A stretch of DNA of 64,000 nucleotides, from contig JAFEKR010000014.1 in NCBI GenBank assembly GCA_019022495.1, positions 1,054,001 to 1,118,000 on the forward strand, given 5' to 3'. The stretch comes from Epichloe hybrida. Lineage: Eukaryota; Ascomycota; Sordariomycetes; Hypocreales; Clavicipitaceae. Made by a program: the position numbers and the translations under genes. A model generated the notes under the pieces. It did no database searches and was not told the DNA's origin. It worked only from the letters and a program-made list of their open reading frames with translations. Shown here in pieces: positions 43,817 to 56,206 of this stretch (the stretch's first letter is position 1; every line of letters starts with the position of its first letter).

Positions 43817-45522
43817 CAGAGTATTGTTTGTAGTGTAGTTAGTGTAGTTAAATATAAAAACTACAATGTAGTGTTAGTAAAAAAAAAGTGGGCCTTTTTA
43901 TTATATAATGTTATTATAAGAATTAAAAGAAAGCTAGTTATATAGAAGCTTTTATTATTACCTATTTTACTTAATTAGTTATAGAATTTATAATATTTAC
44001 TTTTTTTTAAGAATTTTACTATAACTAGGGTTATTTATAATATTATACCTTTTTAATAATACTATTATACTTATTACTTTATTTTACTAATATAACTTTA
44101 AGAAAAACCTTCTAATTATTTTATTTACTATTATTATTAATTATTTTATATTTTTATTATTAATTTAATTAAAAAATACCCTAAACTAATATAATTAAAT
44201 TAAATTAGAAATCTAAATAAATATATAAAAGTTAATAGAATATATACTTAGTACTTTAATATTATTATTAATATAATAAGAACTTAAAAAAAGCTTAAAC
44301 TATTTATTTACTATTTAAACTAATTAAATATTACTTTAAGCTTTATAATTCTAAAGCTTTAAGAAGTTATATATAGTAACTTTATATATCTTATTATAAT
44401 AATACATAAAGAAAGAATATAATAGACTAATATTTATAATTTATTAATAGATAACTAATAGTATTATTTTAATTACCCTATATAGCTTAAATAAGCTATA
44501 AAAATAAGTTTAACTTGTTTTTAAAAATAATACTAGGACTTAGTTTTATATAATATATTATACTTATTATAAAAGCTTTAATAACTTTTATAACCTTAAT
44601 TACTATTATTACTATAATTACTATTATTTTATATTTATTATTATTTTAAAAAAACATAAAAGAGAAAACATTTTTATAATATTAATATTTTTAAAAACCT
44701 TAAAATACTAAGTTATTAAAAACTATAGCTTTTACTATAGTAATTTACTTATAATTACTAGTATTTATATTTAAGTTATTTATTTATTATTTATTTATTA
44801 TTAAACTTTAACACTAATAATATTATAAGTAATCTTAGTAATCTTAGTAATACTAGTAATATTAGTAATATTAGTATTATAAGCTATTATAAGCTATTAT
44901 AAGCTATTATAAGCTATTATAAGCTATTATAAGCTATTATAAGCTATAATAAGATATAATAAGATATAATAAGCTATTATAAGCTATAATAAGATATAAT
45001 AAGCTCCTTATATTAAGTTTACTAGTAGTTCTTTTTATAGTTTTTTTAAAATAAGTAATAATAATAATTTATAGAAATATAAAATAATTTATAGAAATAG
45101 TAAATAATATAATAAGAAGGTTTTTCTTTAAGTTATATTTAGGAAATAAAGTATTAAGTTAAATAATATTATTAAAAAAGTATAATATTATATATAACCT
45201 TACTTAGTTATAATAAAATTATAAAAATAATATAATATTATAAATTCTATAACTAATTTAATAAAATAGGTAATAATAAAAGCTTTTATATAACTAGCTT
45301 TCTTTTAACCTTATAAATACTAATAACTAATAAAAAGTCTAATACTATATTTATAGTGTTTATAGTTAGTGTAGTTTAGGAAAAAAAATTTGTAGTATAA
45401 TATATTATAGTTTTTTTTTCCTTATAGTTAGTGTAGTTTATAGTGTAGTGTAGTTTATAGTGTAGTTATAACACTACACTATAAATACTACACTACACTA
45501 CACGTTTTAGTGCAATACTCTG
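43817..45522 (-). mobile_element. Non-autonomous hAT-like element, copy 5
   Basis: CAGAGTATTG and CAATACTCTG enclose 1706 bp that are nearly colinear with copy 4 and lie in the same orientation. The flanking 8-mers atactaac (43809-43816) and atgctacc (45523-45530) agree at 6 of 8 positions, so the duplication may have decayed. It carries its own 10 bp tandem array and has inserted in, or rearranged next to, the hAT transposase pseudogene. Confidence 0.88.
44875..45004 (+). repeat. AAGCTATTAT minisatellite in hAT copy 5
   Basis: About a dozen 10 bp units (aagctattat, aagctataat, aagatataat) follow one another at the centre of copy 5. Copy 4 has only two to four such units at the same place (37540-37570), so the array length differs between otherwise almost identical copies. 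Confidence 0.85.
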
Positions 45523-46150
45523 ATGCTACCCCACACCGGTTTTAGTGCCCTTACACTATAGTGCTACTATAGTCTCATTTCCCCCCCTTTTTTTACTTTC
45601 ACCCCTAGCTAAATTTCTCTTGTTTCATTTTTTACTAACTTTAATATTAACTTGAATTATAACCATGATTAAATTTAACCCTTTATTTACACTAGTTCAT
45701 TATGCCTTAATAAATCTAAGAGATCTATAACTTATTAAATCTTTAAAAAAAGTCCTAGTATAAAAGTCTTAAACTCTAACTTACTATATAAAATATAAGT
45801 AGTTTTCACTAAATACCTTGCCTTATAAATATATAGCTATTTTATTGCTACCTAGCTTCTTTATTATTTAAATAGTCTAAAGTTTTTCTAAAGCTTTATT
45901 ATATAAGTAACTTATCTCTAACCTTCACACTCCTAATAAAAAATTAATTAATAAAAATAAAAATATTTAAATTCTAAGTAATTTATAAGTTATAAAAGCC
46001 TTGAAAATATTACTAGTATAAAAAGTGCTAGTATAAAAAGTCACTTTCTTACTAATTTCTTAGTATAAATAAAAATAATTAATTTCTAAATGAAGATTAA
46101 TCAGATTCATACTAGGCTTGCTTAGTTTATGAGGATTATAGGCTAAATAT
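45523..46150. other. A+T-rich edge without identified gene
   Basis: Bases 45530-45720 resemble the debris at 14880-14990. Beyond that the sequence is A+T-rich and featureless up to the compositional switch near 46,150. No coding relic is visible. Confidence 0.5.
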
Positions 46151-46437
46151 GCTGCTCTATATGGGCTTGTTAAGCAACGAGCCCGCGAACGCAATCGCAA
46201 GTACTTACTTGCCTCCTAGTGTTAACATGTTAATGGTGGACAGAGACCATGTCATCCCAGAAAATCCTCAGTAAAGCCCTAAAAACGAGGAGTACAACTA
46301 ATGCGAATGGGAGGCAAGAAATCAAATCCTCGGTGGGTGCACGCACACACGCACACGCATAGATGATGAGGGGCCACGAGTCACATATGGAGCTTCGGAA
46401 AAATGAGACTTTTGGCAAGGATGCGGATTTCATTCAT
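46151..46437. other. Boundary spacer
   Basis: Composition changes here from RIP-type A+T-rich to CpG-containing sequence. It would hold the 3' untranslated region of the MetE-like gene on the minus strand. A short CA/CG-alternating run (cgcacacacgcacacgcat) lies at 46341-46360. No gene is supported. Confidence 0.6.
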
Positions 46438-47824
46438 TCAGATGCCCAGCTCCCGGCTCGCCAGCGCAGCACCCTTGATCCTGTTCGCAATCTTCCGAAA
46501 TGCAACGTCTCTTGCAAAATCGGGATCTCCCCCGTGCTTCGGCTTGGCGTCGATCGAGAACGGAGAGAAGCCGCAATCGTCCGTCGCGCCAAGCTGGTCC
46601 TTGGGGATGTATCTGCTGGCATTGACCAGTTGCTCGCAAATCTCTTCCGGAGTCTCGACTCTTGGATCGACGGGGTTGGTGACGCCGATGAAGGCGACTT
46701 GCTTGACACCATGCGCGTCGCCGCGGATGCGCTTGCCGATCTCCCTGTAAACCTCTTCCTTGTCTGCCTCGCTCGAGAGCTGGATGAGGAAGTATCCGGC
46801 ATTGATGTTGAACATTGTCCCGAGAAGTCTGACGTAGGGGACGTCGGCAGAGTGCGTGCTGTCGCAGTCGCCGCCCGGACAGGTGTGAAGACCAATGTTC
46901 GTCCTCTCTTCCGCCGTGAAACGCTCCAGGACGCCGTTGATCAGGGAGATGAATGTCCGGAGGAGGAGCTCGCTCCCGGCCTCGGCGTTCCCCGGGTCAC
47001 CACCCCCCCTGGACGCAAGTCGGCCCTCGGTGAAGTCGATGCTCACTCGCGCAGCTCCTGCGGCGAAGCAGCCTCGGATGTCCTTTTCGCACTCGTCCAC
47101 GAGATCCTTGGCGAACGCGGTCCTGGGGTAGCCATCAATCTCTCTGTCCGGAGGATAAGTCAGGAACAAGAGGGATGGCGCGATGACAGCCTGCTTCAGC
47201 TTTGCGCTCGTCCCGAGGGTGTACGGCAGGGATGACTTGAAATTCTCATGCGCGTATGTTTTATATCGGAAGGGACCCCTCACAAGACCGGGCAGCTGGC
47301 GCTTGTGCCCGTCTTCGAAGGTGATGATGCAATGGCCATCTCCTCTCATCGTATCCAGGAGCCCTGTTCCGCCAAGAGTGCTGGTACAATCAGTTATCCA
47401 TCCCCATCCATCCCGTCTCGCCTCACGTGTAGTGAAGCCTTTAGGATTGGAGACTGGGAGTAAAAAAAAAGGCCTTACTCTGTCAACGGATATGTCGCGA
47501 AGCTGCTGTTCCTCTGTTCTCCGTCGGTGATGTACATCTCCCCCGTCGCGGCCATGCGCTCGACGCTATCCCTGGCAGCCTTGTCCTGCTCTCGCAAAAG
47601 AGTCTCACGGTCTACACGGCCCTCATCGTACGCGACGAGAGTATCCTGGAGCACTGGAGTGGCTTGTTAGATAAGACTTCTCGCCATGCGGTGCGGGCAG
47701 CGCTGCGACTTGCCTTTTGGCCTGGGGAGAGACCCTGTGTGCAGTTAACGTTTCCGAATATCGGTCAGGGAGCCATGATTCTCGAGCGAGGGTTCATACC
47801 AACGACTTCTGTGGGGATGGGCAT
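46438..47824 (-). CDS. MetE-like cobalamin-independent methyltransferase family protein
   Basis: Three exons are proposed: 47824-47800, 47653-47479 and 47380-46438, in frame throughout and giving about 380 residues. The protein belongs to the UROD/MetE-like barrel superfamily, whose members transfer methyl or alkyl groups to thiols using a zinc-bound thiolate. The zinc ligands of MetE have counterparts: His232 and Cys234 (LHTCPGG), Glu271 (SSEADKEE) and Cys336 (DDCGFSPF). Typical blocks also include DGHKRQLPGL and GPFRYKTYAH. Size is that of the short fungal paralogues, about half of true methionine synthase, so the substrate is unknown. Intron 2 has GTAAGG...CAG borders. Exon 1 is only 25 nt (MPIPTEVV), and the GSLPRP-type motif usually found there is absent, so the N-terminus is doubtful. 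The gene lies about 300 bp from the RIP boundary but is itself not mutated. Confidence 0.82.
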
Positions 47825-48417
47825 TTTACCAGCTTCTCAACGGGCGAATAACGACGATATCGCGAGGGATAGCTCCGGAAAGAGCAGCAGGGAAATGGGC
47901 TTCCGTTTGGTGTAGATACCAGAGATTGTATAATCCCTCATTCGTGGCCAAGTACGAGTGAAAATCAAAATGTTCCGTTTTTCTGCAGGTCATTCATTGG
48001 CTGGCAACTTCGCTTGGGCCATAATTTGACCCGAGCAACCCGGATGATTAATCGAGGGGTTGCATAATGAGGGGTGTGGATGGATGCAGATGGAGGCAAA
48101 GAGTGATCAGAAGAGAAGATGATAATGTAGAATTACTATCTAGGAATTCGGAATCTAGAAGAGAAAAGGGAAGCTTATAAGCTTCAAATCTACGAGTGAT
48201 GAATCAAGGTCTTCAAACGAAGCCTGCAATGAACCGCGATATCAAACGCGATGCGGGAAGCTGCATCGTCAAACGAAGAGGGGATGACAAGAGTGATGCC
48301 TGATATCTAAGGCTACGATGTGAGGCTGTGAGGCTGTGAATATCCTCAACAAGGGGGAAGTGCCGGATTGTTAGAAAGCAACTTCCGTGACCGATTGGCA
48401 GATGTCAACTTGAAGCC

Positions 48418-48769
48418 ATGACCATCCAGACAGTGGATATTAATGTGTCAGCCTTGGAGGGCGAGAACGATGCGTTTCAGTGTGCTCTCACGCAGTTGCC
48501 CCCCAAACGGCACACAGTGAGTTGTATCGTGTTTCATCTATTCAATTAAACATATCTAGAATCTTTGACAAACCCTGAATGACGCCCTTCATACCCCCCC
48601 CCCCTCTTCATTGATCCAGGTGAATAACATTCCTGCCAATGCATTAATGACCTTCCCGGACAACCCGGTGCAGGCGACAAACCAGTGCGTCCGAAAGAGA
48701 CAGATTATTTGCCAGGGCATTCCTCTTCATTTTCATGAGCTCTACTTTTGCGTGCTTGTTGCCAAATGA
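48418..48769 (+). CDS. Possible two-exon small protein (weak)
   Basis: ATG at 48418 opens 33 codons ending at a consensus donor (ACA|gtgagt, 48517). After a 103 bp intron with a pyrimidine-rich tract and acceptor ttgatccag, an exon 48620-48769 continues in phase and stops at TGA, giving 82 residues. The product (starts MTIQTVDINVSALEGEND) resembles nothing I know and has no signal peptide or membrane segment. The case rests only on the matching splice phase and good donor. It may be a chance frame or the remains of a longer gene. Confidence 0.25.
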
Positions 48770-51700
48770 GGTGTTGAATCGCTTGGGAAAAAAAAAAGAA
48801 AACGACAACCTGACTGTCCTCGTTGTCCACCGTGGCTCTTGTAGAAGGTTTGATGAAGACATGCTCAGGCCGGTTGTGACATATTCCGACATCTGACGGA
48901 TGATACAACTGCGCCAGCCATGATCTTTCGTATCCCGAATGTGCCGCTGTAGCTTTTCGGAGTGGCGGAAGTTGGAGGGAAGGATTTGGCATTAAAAAGC
49001 TCTCCCGTTGTTTGGGCGAATACTATTAATACAGGGGGGGGCCGTTTTTTTTTTTTTCATTTTTCGGAGAAAGACGTGGGCAAGATTTTGTTGAGTGGAG
49101 AATGGATGATGCGCGGGTTACGTGACTATTATGCATCCTTCATACTTTTGAAGTTTGTCTCTTGTCCCTTCCTTCGGCACTCTTCAATGTTTATGCAGCC
49201 GCAATGGTCGGCAACGGGATTGACGGCTCAAGTGGTGGACCGACCATCTACCGTCCTGACGTACATGACAGGACCACTACCAGTTGCCGCTTGCTTAACT
49301 GTCGCTGCCACTTGTTGATGGATGCACAACTGCAAGAAATAGATGGTCATGTGTGCTGTGTGTCGCATGCGCCCGGGGGGGGGGGGGGAGAGGACTTGCC
49401 TCTTGATATCATTGATGGGTAACGAGATAACCTGACGTGATTGACATGTTCCAAGTTGAGAGCATCCAGAAGTGGACAATGGCAACTTCATGTCTGGACT
49501 TGGGCGGGAATGAGAATAAACGCATTGTCGTCCGTCCATCAACATTATCCCCCAGCTAGTCGTCTAATCTGAATCATCTACATCTACTCCGTAGTATTTC
49601 CAATTATTGCGTCCTGTCCGTGGTCCTTAACTTCCTAGAGACCCCTCTTCTCAAACGCACACGTGCTCATCGTATGTCCTGCTTTGCCCACAGCGTACCT
49701 CCTCACTCCATCTGGCGTTTCAGATTGAAAGGCGTCGGGTACGGAGTCGGCATATCCAGTATCATTATCCAGTATCATGACGGCGTTTGTCATGTTTCAT
49801 TGGCGCCCGCCCAACCAAGCCTTTGGGTGGCTTACTTGTATGTAAGAGGAAGAGAAGAGTTGCCAAGTCGTTCCGCGGAGCAAATCAAAGCCCGACCAGC
49901 CTTGCGGGCCGCCAGGAGATGAAGATTCAAAGCTTGGCCATCCATGCATGTCTCGGAATTGTCTCCGAAGCTTTCAGCTTGGTAGCTCAAGATCCTTGTA
50001 GATTCTTGCTAAATCCTAGCTGCATGCCCAAGCCGTCGGGCCATGCCCTGGCTAACCTGCCGACAGCAACGAGACAACTCCCAGATCGCCTTGTTGCTGA
50101 TTCCATCCAATCGAACCGCGTCATACATGGGCCAACCCATAGAAGTTCTCGTCGCTAAAGTAGCGGTGAAGGAGATTTGAAAAAAAGAAGAAAAAAAAGC
50201 AACAAGCAGCTATGCCAAGCGGAACGGAAATGGGCGCCCCTACTGGTGGCTACGGTAAGGGAGGGGAATCACGTCGATTTATACCATGAGCAAAACTCGA
50301 ATGGATTTGAGTTGCATTGCTGTCGCGAACTATAACTTGCAAGCATATATATGCTCATTTATCGCAGCTACTAGGGTGCGCACTCCGTTTTTTGGCTCTT
50401 TGGCCTAGCTGCTTGTCACAACTCTTCTGCATTTGCAAAGCTTGCGCCAACGCAGCCACTTTGCTCCAACCTCACACCCCCTTATATTTATAACCTCAAA
50501 GCTTGTTCTTACATTAGGTTACATCTTTCACTACAATCCCTATTATCTTTACATGTTAATTGTCATACTAGCCAGGTATCACTAGTAATCCTTATGTCTT
50601 TTAACGATGCGCCGCAACTTCGCAGGTAGAAAAATTGGCAAAGTGGCAGGATCTGCCACAACGGGAAGGAAAGAATGAAGGGCGGCGTCTCTTCCTAGCT
50701 CTCTTCCTAGCTCGGACAAGAAGACGCCTTTTTATCCGGCAAAAAAAGTTATGGCTTGTGCTTCTTTCATGACTCGTGCATGCGTCTGTTAATCCCGCAT
50801 CGTTCGTTGCGCCATCTTGCACCATCTCCGGAGGAGGAAGTCAGAGCGACGAGCCCAGATTCATCACGACCTTGTTTCGGGGTCCCTGTCTCTCGGGGCT
50901 CCATCAATTGTACCGAGTAGATCTCGCCAGACTTCTGATCGACGGCGGTCGTTGTGCTCGTCCCAGAAAGTGGTGTTCGCCGGGCCGCTCAGACCCATCG
51001 TTTGGGGGGGGGTGGCTGTTGGTTGTTTGGGGGGAGGGTGGGTGAAGAAGATGCGGAGAGAACATTCCGTTTCCGATTCCCATTTTCCCCTTGCTTTTGG
51101 GCTTTACTCCGCACACACACACGTGATCTCACATCGCACATCGCACATCGCACATCGATTTCGGCTGGAGGATGCGGGCCTCTAAATGCGCATACCTCTT
51201 TTTTTTTAAGGACAGTCCACCCACCTAATAAATGTAGGGCGCGACTATCAAGCAAGCGCTTCTGCGTAATCAGCACCCTCGAATGTGGCTAAGGTGCCTG
51301 CGACAACTAATACCGGCTACCTATAGTAAATTTATATAGTAGCTCTATACTAAGTATCTAACCACGCCCTAACCATCCCCTGCCCTAGCCGAATCATCTC
51401 TGCCTGCAGCGCTGCCTCCGCTATAGTCCTCTCTTGCGATTGTAATAATGCTTAGCGATGTGTACGGACAAGTCCGGAGGATGCAAGATCGGGCCGCCTC
51501 TGGGGGGTGTCGGGCGTGTAAACAAACACCTTGGCCTTTGACCCTCGATCCTTGGACACCTCCCCCCTCCACTTCCTCCCGTTCCTTCGATATACATGGA
51601 CTTTTTTTTCGGACCGTAAGCTGAGACTAAGTTCACCCGGGGGAGAGATTGACGAGCCGCGATTGACAAGATTAACAGAGAACGGGCCTGCGGCACAGAG

Positions 51701-51863
51701 CAAGTAGTTGGCTACATGCGATCCGGCATCGTGTCATCTCGGTGATGTTCTTCCAAAATATAAAATGGTATAGCACGCCGGCCGAAGTTGCTTGGGAAAT
51801 CTATCCATCTCCCACTGGCCCATTTTCCCCGTTGCCCACGTACGTAGTAAAACCGTCGTCCGT

Positions 51864-51890
51864 CTTCTTCTTCTTCTTCTTCTTCTTCTT
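51864..51890 (+). repeat. CTT microsatellite (9 units)
   Basis: Nine perfect CTT units lie 20 bp before the start codon of the 588-residue gene, so they would fall in its 5' untranslated region or core promoter. Pyrimidine-rich tracts upstream of the start are common in highly expressed fungal genes, so a promoter role is possible. Confidence 0.9.
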
Positions 51891-51910
51891 GTTTAAAATA
51901 AAAACGAACG

Positions 51911-53677
51911 ATGCCGAATCCATTCTGTCTCACCTGGCCTCGCCAGAGCGCGGAGAATTCCCCCCTCCGCTGGGGTGACTACTCTGTCCAAGGCCTCAAC
52001 ATTGAGGTCGTCGGGGCGGTGCCGGACAGGGACGCTCTCCCCGGCGGCGACGGCAGGCCATTTAAAATCATCATCTCTCCGTACTTCTGGGGCGAGGGTC
52101 CCGTGGCCAGGCTAGCGAGGCGACTTGGCTGGAAGGGGAAGCTGAGGAGAGATGGAGGCTTCCCCGTGCACGCGGGCTACTCGGAGGCGAGGGCCTTGGT
52201 CGGCAAGGGAGCCGTGACGGATCTGAGAAGGCTGTGCCTCGAGGCGGAAGATTTGGTGGAGGAGATGTTTGCTAGCATCGACGGCGGCGTCCGGCACAAG
52301 GACGAGCGGTTCGGGGCGGAAGCGGAGGTGCCGGAAGCGGCGCGGCCCAGGGTGGTGCAGCTGCGGCTGTCGCCGGAGCTCGCGCTGTGGAAAAGCACGC
52401 AGCACGCGATGGGCAAGGTGCTGCCCCCCAAGGGCGCGGGGCTGAGCCAAGCCTCGCCGCGGGTGCTCGCCGTGCTGGGGGCCGGCGACTGGCCCGAGGC
52501 CATGACGACCACCAACGCCCTGTTCGGCTGCGGCATGGCGAGCCTGCTCATTGGCGCCGCCGACGTGCGCACCCTGTTCTCCAACTACGTGACCGACATG
52601 GCCTTTTACTACGAGCACGGGTACAACCACGTCTTCCCCTCGTTCCACCGGCTGCTGCACGACGGGGTCGTCGCCGCCGGCCTGCGGTACATCCAGGCCA
52701 AGATCGCGCTCGAGGTGGCGCACGGGACGCGCCTGAAGGACGCCGCCGCGCGGATGGACCGCCGGACCGCCCAGGTCATCTCCCTGTCCGAGAGCAGCCT
52801 GCTCGGCATGGCGGCCGAGGCCATGGCCCGGGGCTTCGACGCCGCCGCCGTCATGAGCGACCTCGTCTTCAGCTCGCCCGGCACCGACGTCGTCGACGTG
52901 GGCTGCGACCTGGTCAACTCCGAGGTCATGAACTCGTTCCTCAACGTGGCCGACATCGCCGCCTCCGAGGGCGGCGTCGTGAGCGAGCCGGCGCTGCGGG
53001 CCATCTACGACGCCTACGCCGCCACGGGCGCGCGCATGCTGACCCAGAGGTGGCACGAGCCCGTGGCCAGGATGTGCGCCGCGCTGTACACGTGGCACAT
53101 CCAAAACGACCGGCACATGTTCCTCCGCCGCGCCCTCCTGGGATGGCCCAAGGCCCGCAAGTCGCCGGCGCGGCCCCAGCGCGAGGCCGACTTCGACGAA
53201 GTCTTCGACGCCGACTTCCACACCACCGGCTTCAGCAGGGCCCTCGGCCCCGCGTACGCCTGCGACGGCGGCGACACCTGCAACCACGTCCGCCGCTTCC
53301 TCGACCGCCGCTCTCTGAGGGGTGGTGAGGACCTGCTCGGCGCCCTCTGGTCGTCTCTCGTCACCGGCCCGCTCGAGTACGTCCGGCGGGGCGAGGTGGA
53401 CGAGCAGCGCGAGCAGCACCTCGCCGAATCCTCGCGCCTGCAAATGGCCCAGCTCTTCTCCAAGGGCCTCGTCGTCGAGATGGTCTGGCTGATTGCCCAT
53501 GCGAGCCACCACGCCTGGCAGGTGAACTACCTGTTCGAGGCCGCCATGTTTGGCAGCATCCTGGACGGGGGCGCATTGATAGGCAAGCTCGACCGGGCAG
53601 GGGGCGAGGAAGCGCAAGACCAAGAGGAGGAGAAGGACATGACCTACATCAATTTCCGCAACGAACTGGGTTGTTAA
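51911..53677 (+). CDS. 588-residue protein of unknown function
   Basis: A single uninterrupted frame runs from ATG 51911 to TAA 53677. Third positions are strongly G/C, and this is also why long frames appear in other phases. The protein is mostly helical-looking and alanine-rich. Apolar segments such as GMASLLIGAADVRTLF (about residues 206-222) are too polar for a clear membrane span. Distinctive stretches are MAFYYEHGYNHVFPSFH (about 230-247), VGCDLVNSEVMNSFLN (about 336-351) and WHIQNDRHMFLRR (about 395-408). The C-terminus is acidic (EEAQDQEEEKD). I recognise no catalytic motif and cannot assign a family. The Asp/Asn/Glu-rich helix at about 336-351 makes an all-helical terpene-cyclase-like enzyme imaginable, but this is a guess. 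It is isolated, with no biosynthetic neighbours in view, and has no signal peptide. Confidence 0.85.
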   Translation: MPNPFCLTWPRQSAENSPLRWGDYSVQGLNIEVVGAVPDRDALPGGDGRPFKIIISPYFWGEGPVARLARRLGWKGKLRRDGGFPVHAGYSEARALVGKGAVTDLRRLCLEAEDLVEEMFASIDGGVRHKDERFGAEAEVPEAARPRVVQLRLSPELALWKSTQHAMGKVLPPKGAGLSQASPRVLAVLGAGDWPEAMTTTNALFGCGMASLLIGAADVRTLFSNYVTDMAFYYEHGYNHVFPSFHRLLHDGVVAAGLRYIQAKIALEVAHGTRLKDAAARMDRRTAQVISLSESSLLGMAAEAMARGFDAAAVMSDLVFSSPGTDVVDVGCDLVNSEVMNSFLNVADIAASEGGVVSEPALRAIYDAYAATGARMLTQRWHEPVARMCAALYTWHIQNDRHMFLRRALLGWPKARKSPARPQREADFDEVFDADFHTTGFSRALGPAYACDGGDTCNHVRRFLDRRSLRGGEDLLGALWSSLVTGPLEYVRRGEVDEQREQHLAESSRLQMAQLFSKGLVVEMVWLIAHASHHAWQVNYLFEAAMFGSILDGGALIGKLDRAGGEEAQDQEEEKDMTYINFRNELGC

Positions 53678-56206
53678 GATGGATTCAGCAGGAAAGGGAG
53701 GGAGAGAAACAGGACCTGTGGGGAAACCCCATCAATGAACACTGTAATAAGATGAAGGGGGGGTTTTCCTTTTTTTTTTTTCCTTCTTTCTTTCACTTTC
53801 ATGAACCTATGAAGTTTCAAGTTTGGGAAAAGCGTGGCGAGAGTTGCGGCCTACAGGGTACCGGCTTATGGGTAAATGATCATTTTAATCGTATACAGTT
53901 TCATCTTCACCAATAGGAGAGACAACATGAATCATGGTTTCTGACCGGCATAATTTAAAAGGAGAAGCAAAAAAAAAAAGCTACCAAGTTAAGTCGCGAT
54001 GAGGGAACGAGAGCCGGCTATCTATCTGATCGCGGCCAATGAATTCGGCTCACAGCTACGAACCCATTTCACAACCATCGCTAGCCAAGAACAACCCACA
54101 TGATGCATTTCTTGATCTCTGTTCAAAAATTGAATCAAGTTGCCCTGCCAAAAAAAAAAAAAAAACCCATTATCGAGTACCCGGACGCCATCTCCATCTA
54201 CTCCTGCTCGACAACAACCGCTTCTTATGGGATCTTGCTCATTAGGGAACAGTCATGTCGTGCAGGAAAGAGGAGGAATTGAGTGAGCGAAAGAGTCAAG
54301 ACCGAGACAAATGGCCGGCCATTCCTCAGTAGCGCATCCACCGTGGAGCCTGACGTAGCGCGACTTTGACAAAATGATGCTTCGCTGTTCCCAAACAAGA
54401 ACTGACGAGACTGTTCACTCATTAGCTGGACTGGCTTATTCCCATCCATGCGTGTGCGATGAAAACAGCTGACTAGCCCCGAGTTCCCTGACCACAACAT
54501 CAGAAATAGCACAAAGAACCCGGCGGCTACAATGCCGCGCCTCGCGCCCAGAAATAGTAATAATCACGAAGCGAGCTAGGCGCGACAGCCCCGACATAAT
54601 CCCGTGTCGATCGTTCCACCATGTGACACTATGTCCACACATGGTCGTAATCTCGACGTTGGCTGCAGCATACAACACGTCTTCGAGGCACGAATATGCC
54701 GGACAAAACATTGCCCGGCGCTCGATGGTCATCCACTGATCGATCATCTTGTCAATCCGTGTGATGGACATGTCTCGTGACTAGGCAGTCTCGCAATGAT
54801 CCAAAGTGCGCTTCCATTCGTTTTTTTCCCCCCTGACGCATGCAGACAAGCGTATTTCCCCTGGCGAGTACCCCGTAGTCGGTACAAGGCATTGTCGGAA
54901 TGCATGCCTATACCTATGTACACCTACTAGCTTGCATGGCACGGCAGACACGGCAGACACGGCAGAAAAAGCTGTCTTGGACGGGCAGCCATGATTGGCA
55001 GCCATTGGTTGCCCTGACGGCAACGACGGGAACCACGGCTCTTCGTAATATGGCTCTCATTTCGAGCTCTGGCTGAATCCCACCTGCCCATCACTGCCCA
55101 TCCGAGTGCGTGCGGATTAGACTTTGTCCATTGCACCCAGCCAAGCCAGCCGAGCGGCCCATCGCAGCCATGTTTGACGCTAACTGGATTCCCAAGGCTT
55201 CCAGCAAAAGTCGACGAAAGTCGACGAGACAAACAAGACGCAGCAATGTCTGTCTCCAACAAGGCGATTGGCAGAGACGGATCAGCGTGGAGACATGACG
55301 AAAGGATTTCAGGGTCCGCGATTCTCGTCGTGGAGTCGTGGAGCTGTTGCCAACGAATAGGAACGCTTCGTTTAAGATGCAAGATGTCACTTTTTTGTGC
55401 CTTTGCGCTGGTCTGGCTCGGCACAGATGGAAGCGGAAAAGAAGACAGACGCCAATTTCCAGACACTGCCTGCCAATTCTGGAAGCTGCTGTGGCTTGCG
55501 AATTGCCAGGCAGTTGATTTATTCTTTTGTGTGTAGTATGTACATATTCCGTACGGAGCACGGATTATTACGGACCGTACGAATTGGCATGCCTGCCTGG
55601 TCTTGCTACGTGGCTGCGTCGCTGCGCGCGTGGCCTTCTTCTGGTCTCCCCACACCAACCAGCATCCTTTTTAGTTTTTTCTTTAGCGTAAACCTTGTCC
55701 CTTGTCACCCCGGTCCTGCGTCTCGCACACACCAGCTTCCCTTTTTTTTTTTTTCCCTCTCTTCCACAACATCCACCACAACAACCACACCAAACCAACA
55801 CGCGACTTGCCCGTTCTTGCTGACCGAGCTTCGCGCCCCGCGAATCCCTTCTTCTCTTTGAATACCGTTTCGTTGGCCCGGGGTGCTTGGCAAGATGGCT
55901 AACATGGTCCGACTTGTTGCTTCCGACATGAAGTCTTGTCCTTGCTAGGGCCGCTTGCTCACACGCACGCGACGTATCGGCATCTGCTCATTTCCACTCT
56001 GTATCTCGTATTCCGCGTACGCAGACACTCCCCATCTTCGACCACCACTCGTCGCCTGCACGCAACACACAGCTTCCTACCAATAAGGCTTCCCTTGATC
56101 CTGGGCTACAATCCTTCACACACGGACGTCGATTTTGGGCTTTGAGAGGAGGGAGCAATATCAAGATTCGCGAAGCCACATCAACGCCCTTCTCCCAGCG
56201 CGAACC
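53678..56206. other. Intergenic region, no supported gene
   Basis: Frames on the minus strand (54927-55658) and elsewhere lack protein-like composition and splice support. The region has a 9 bp word repeated three times (cacggcaga near 54939-54965), a near-perfect inverted repeat around CCGTACGG at 55546-55584, and polyA/T tracts. The right 600 bp, rich in CT and CCA words, would contain the promoter and 5' leader of the phosphatase gene. Confidence 0.55.

Larger units (their letters stand above)
1..46150. other. RIP-mutated, A+T-rich transposon block
   Basis: The whole stretch is dominated by TA dinucleotides and is nearly devoid of CpG, and it has no ORF above about 71 codons on either strand. 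Relics of retrotransposon and hAT proteins can still be read through if TAG/TAA/TGA are taken as former Gln, Trp or Arg codons, which is the expected outcome of C-to-T change on both strands at CpA, i.e. RIP. Composition changes abruptly near 46,150, where CpG-rich words such as gagcccgcgaacgcaatcgc first appear. Heterochromatin at a centromere, subtelomere or interstitial repeat cluster is possible, but the sequence alone does not say which. No telomeric TTAGGG array is present. Confidence 0.93.
47825..51910. other. Long gene-poor stretch
   Basis: Apart from the weak candidate at 48418-48769, no coding region is supported. Short overlapping frames at 48960-50160 and 50600-51700 occur on both strands without protein-like composition. 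Homopolymer runs (polyG near 49376, polyT near 49048, polyC near 48594) and short tandem words (cacatcg four times near 51131) are present. Small A+T-rich patches at about 50480-50600 and 51290-51370 look like transposon scraps. A CTT microsatellite and the promoter of the 588-residue gene occupy the right end. Confidence 0.6.
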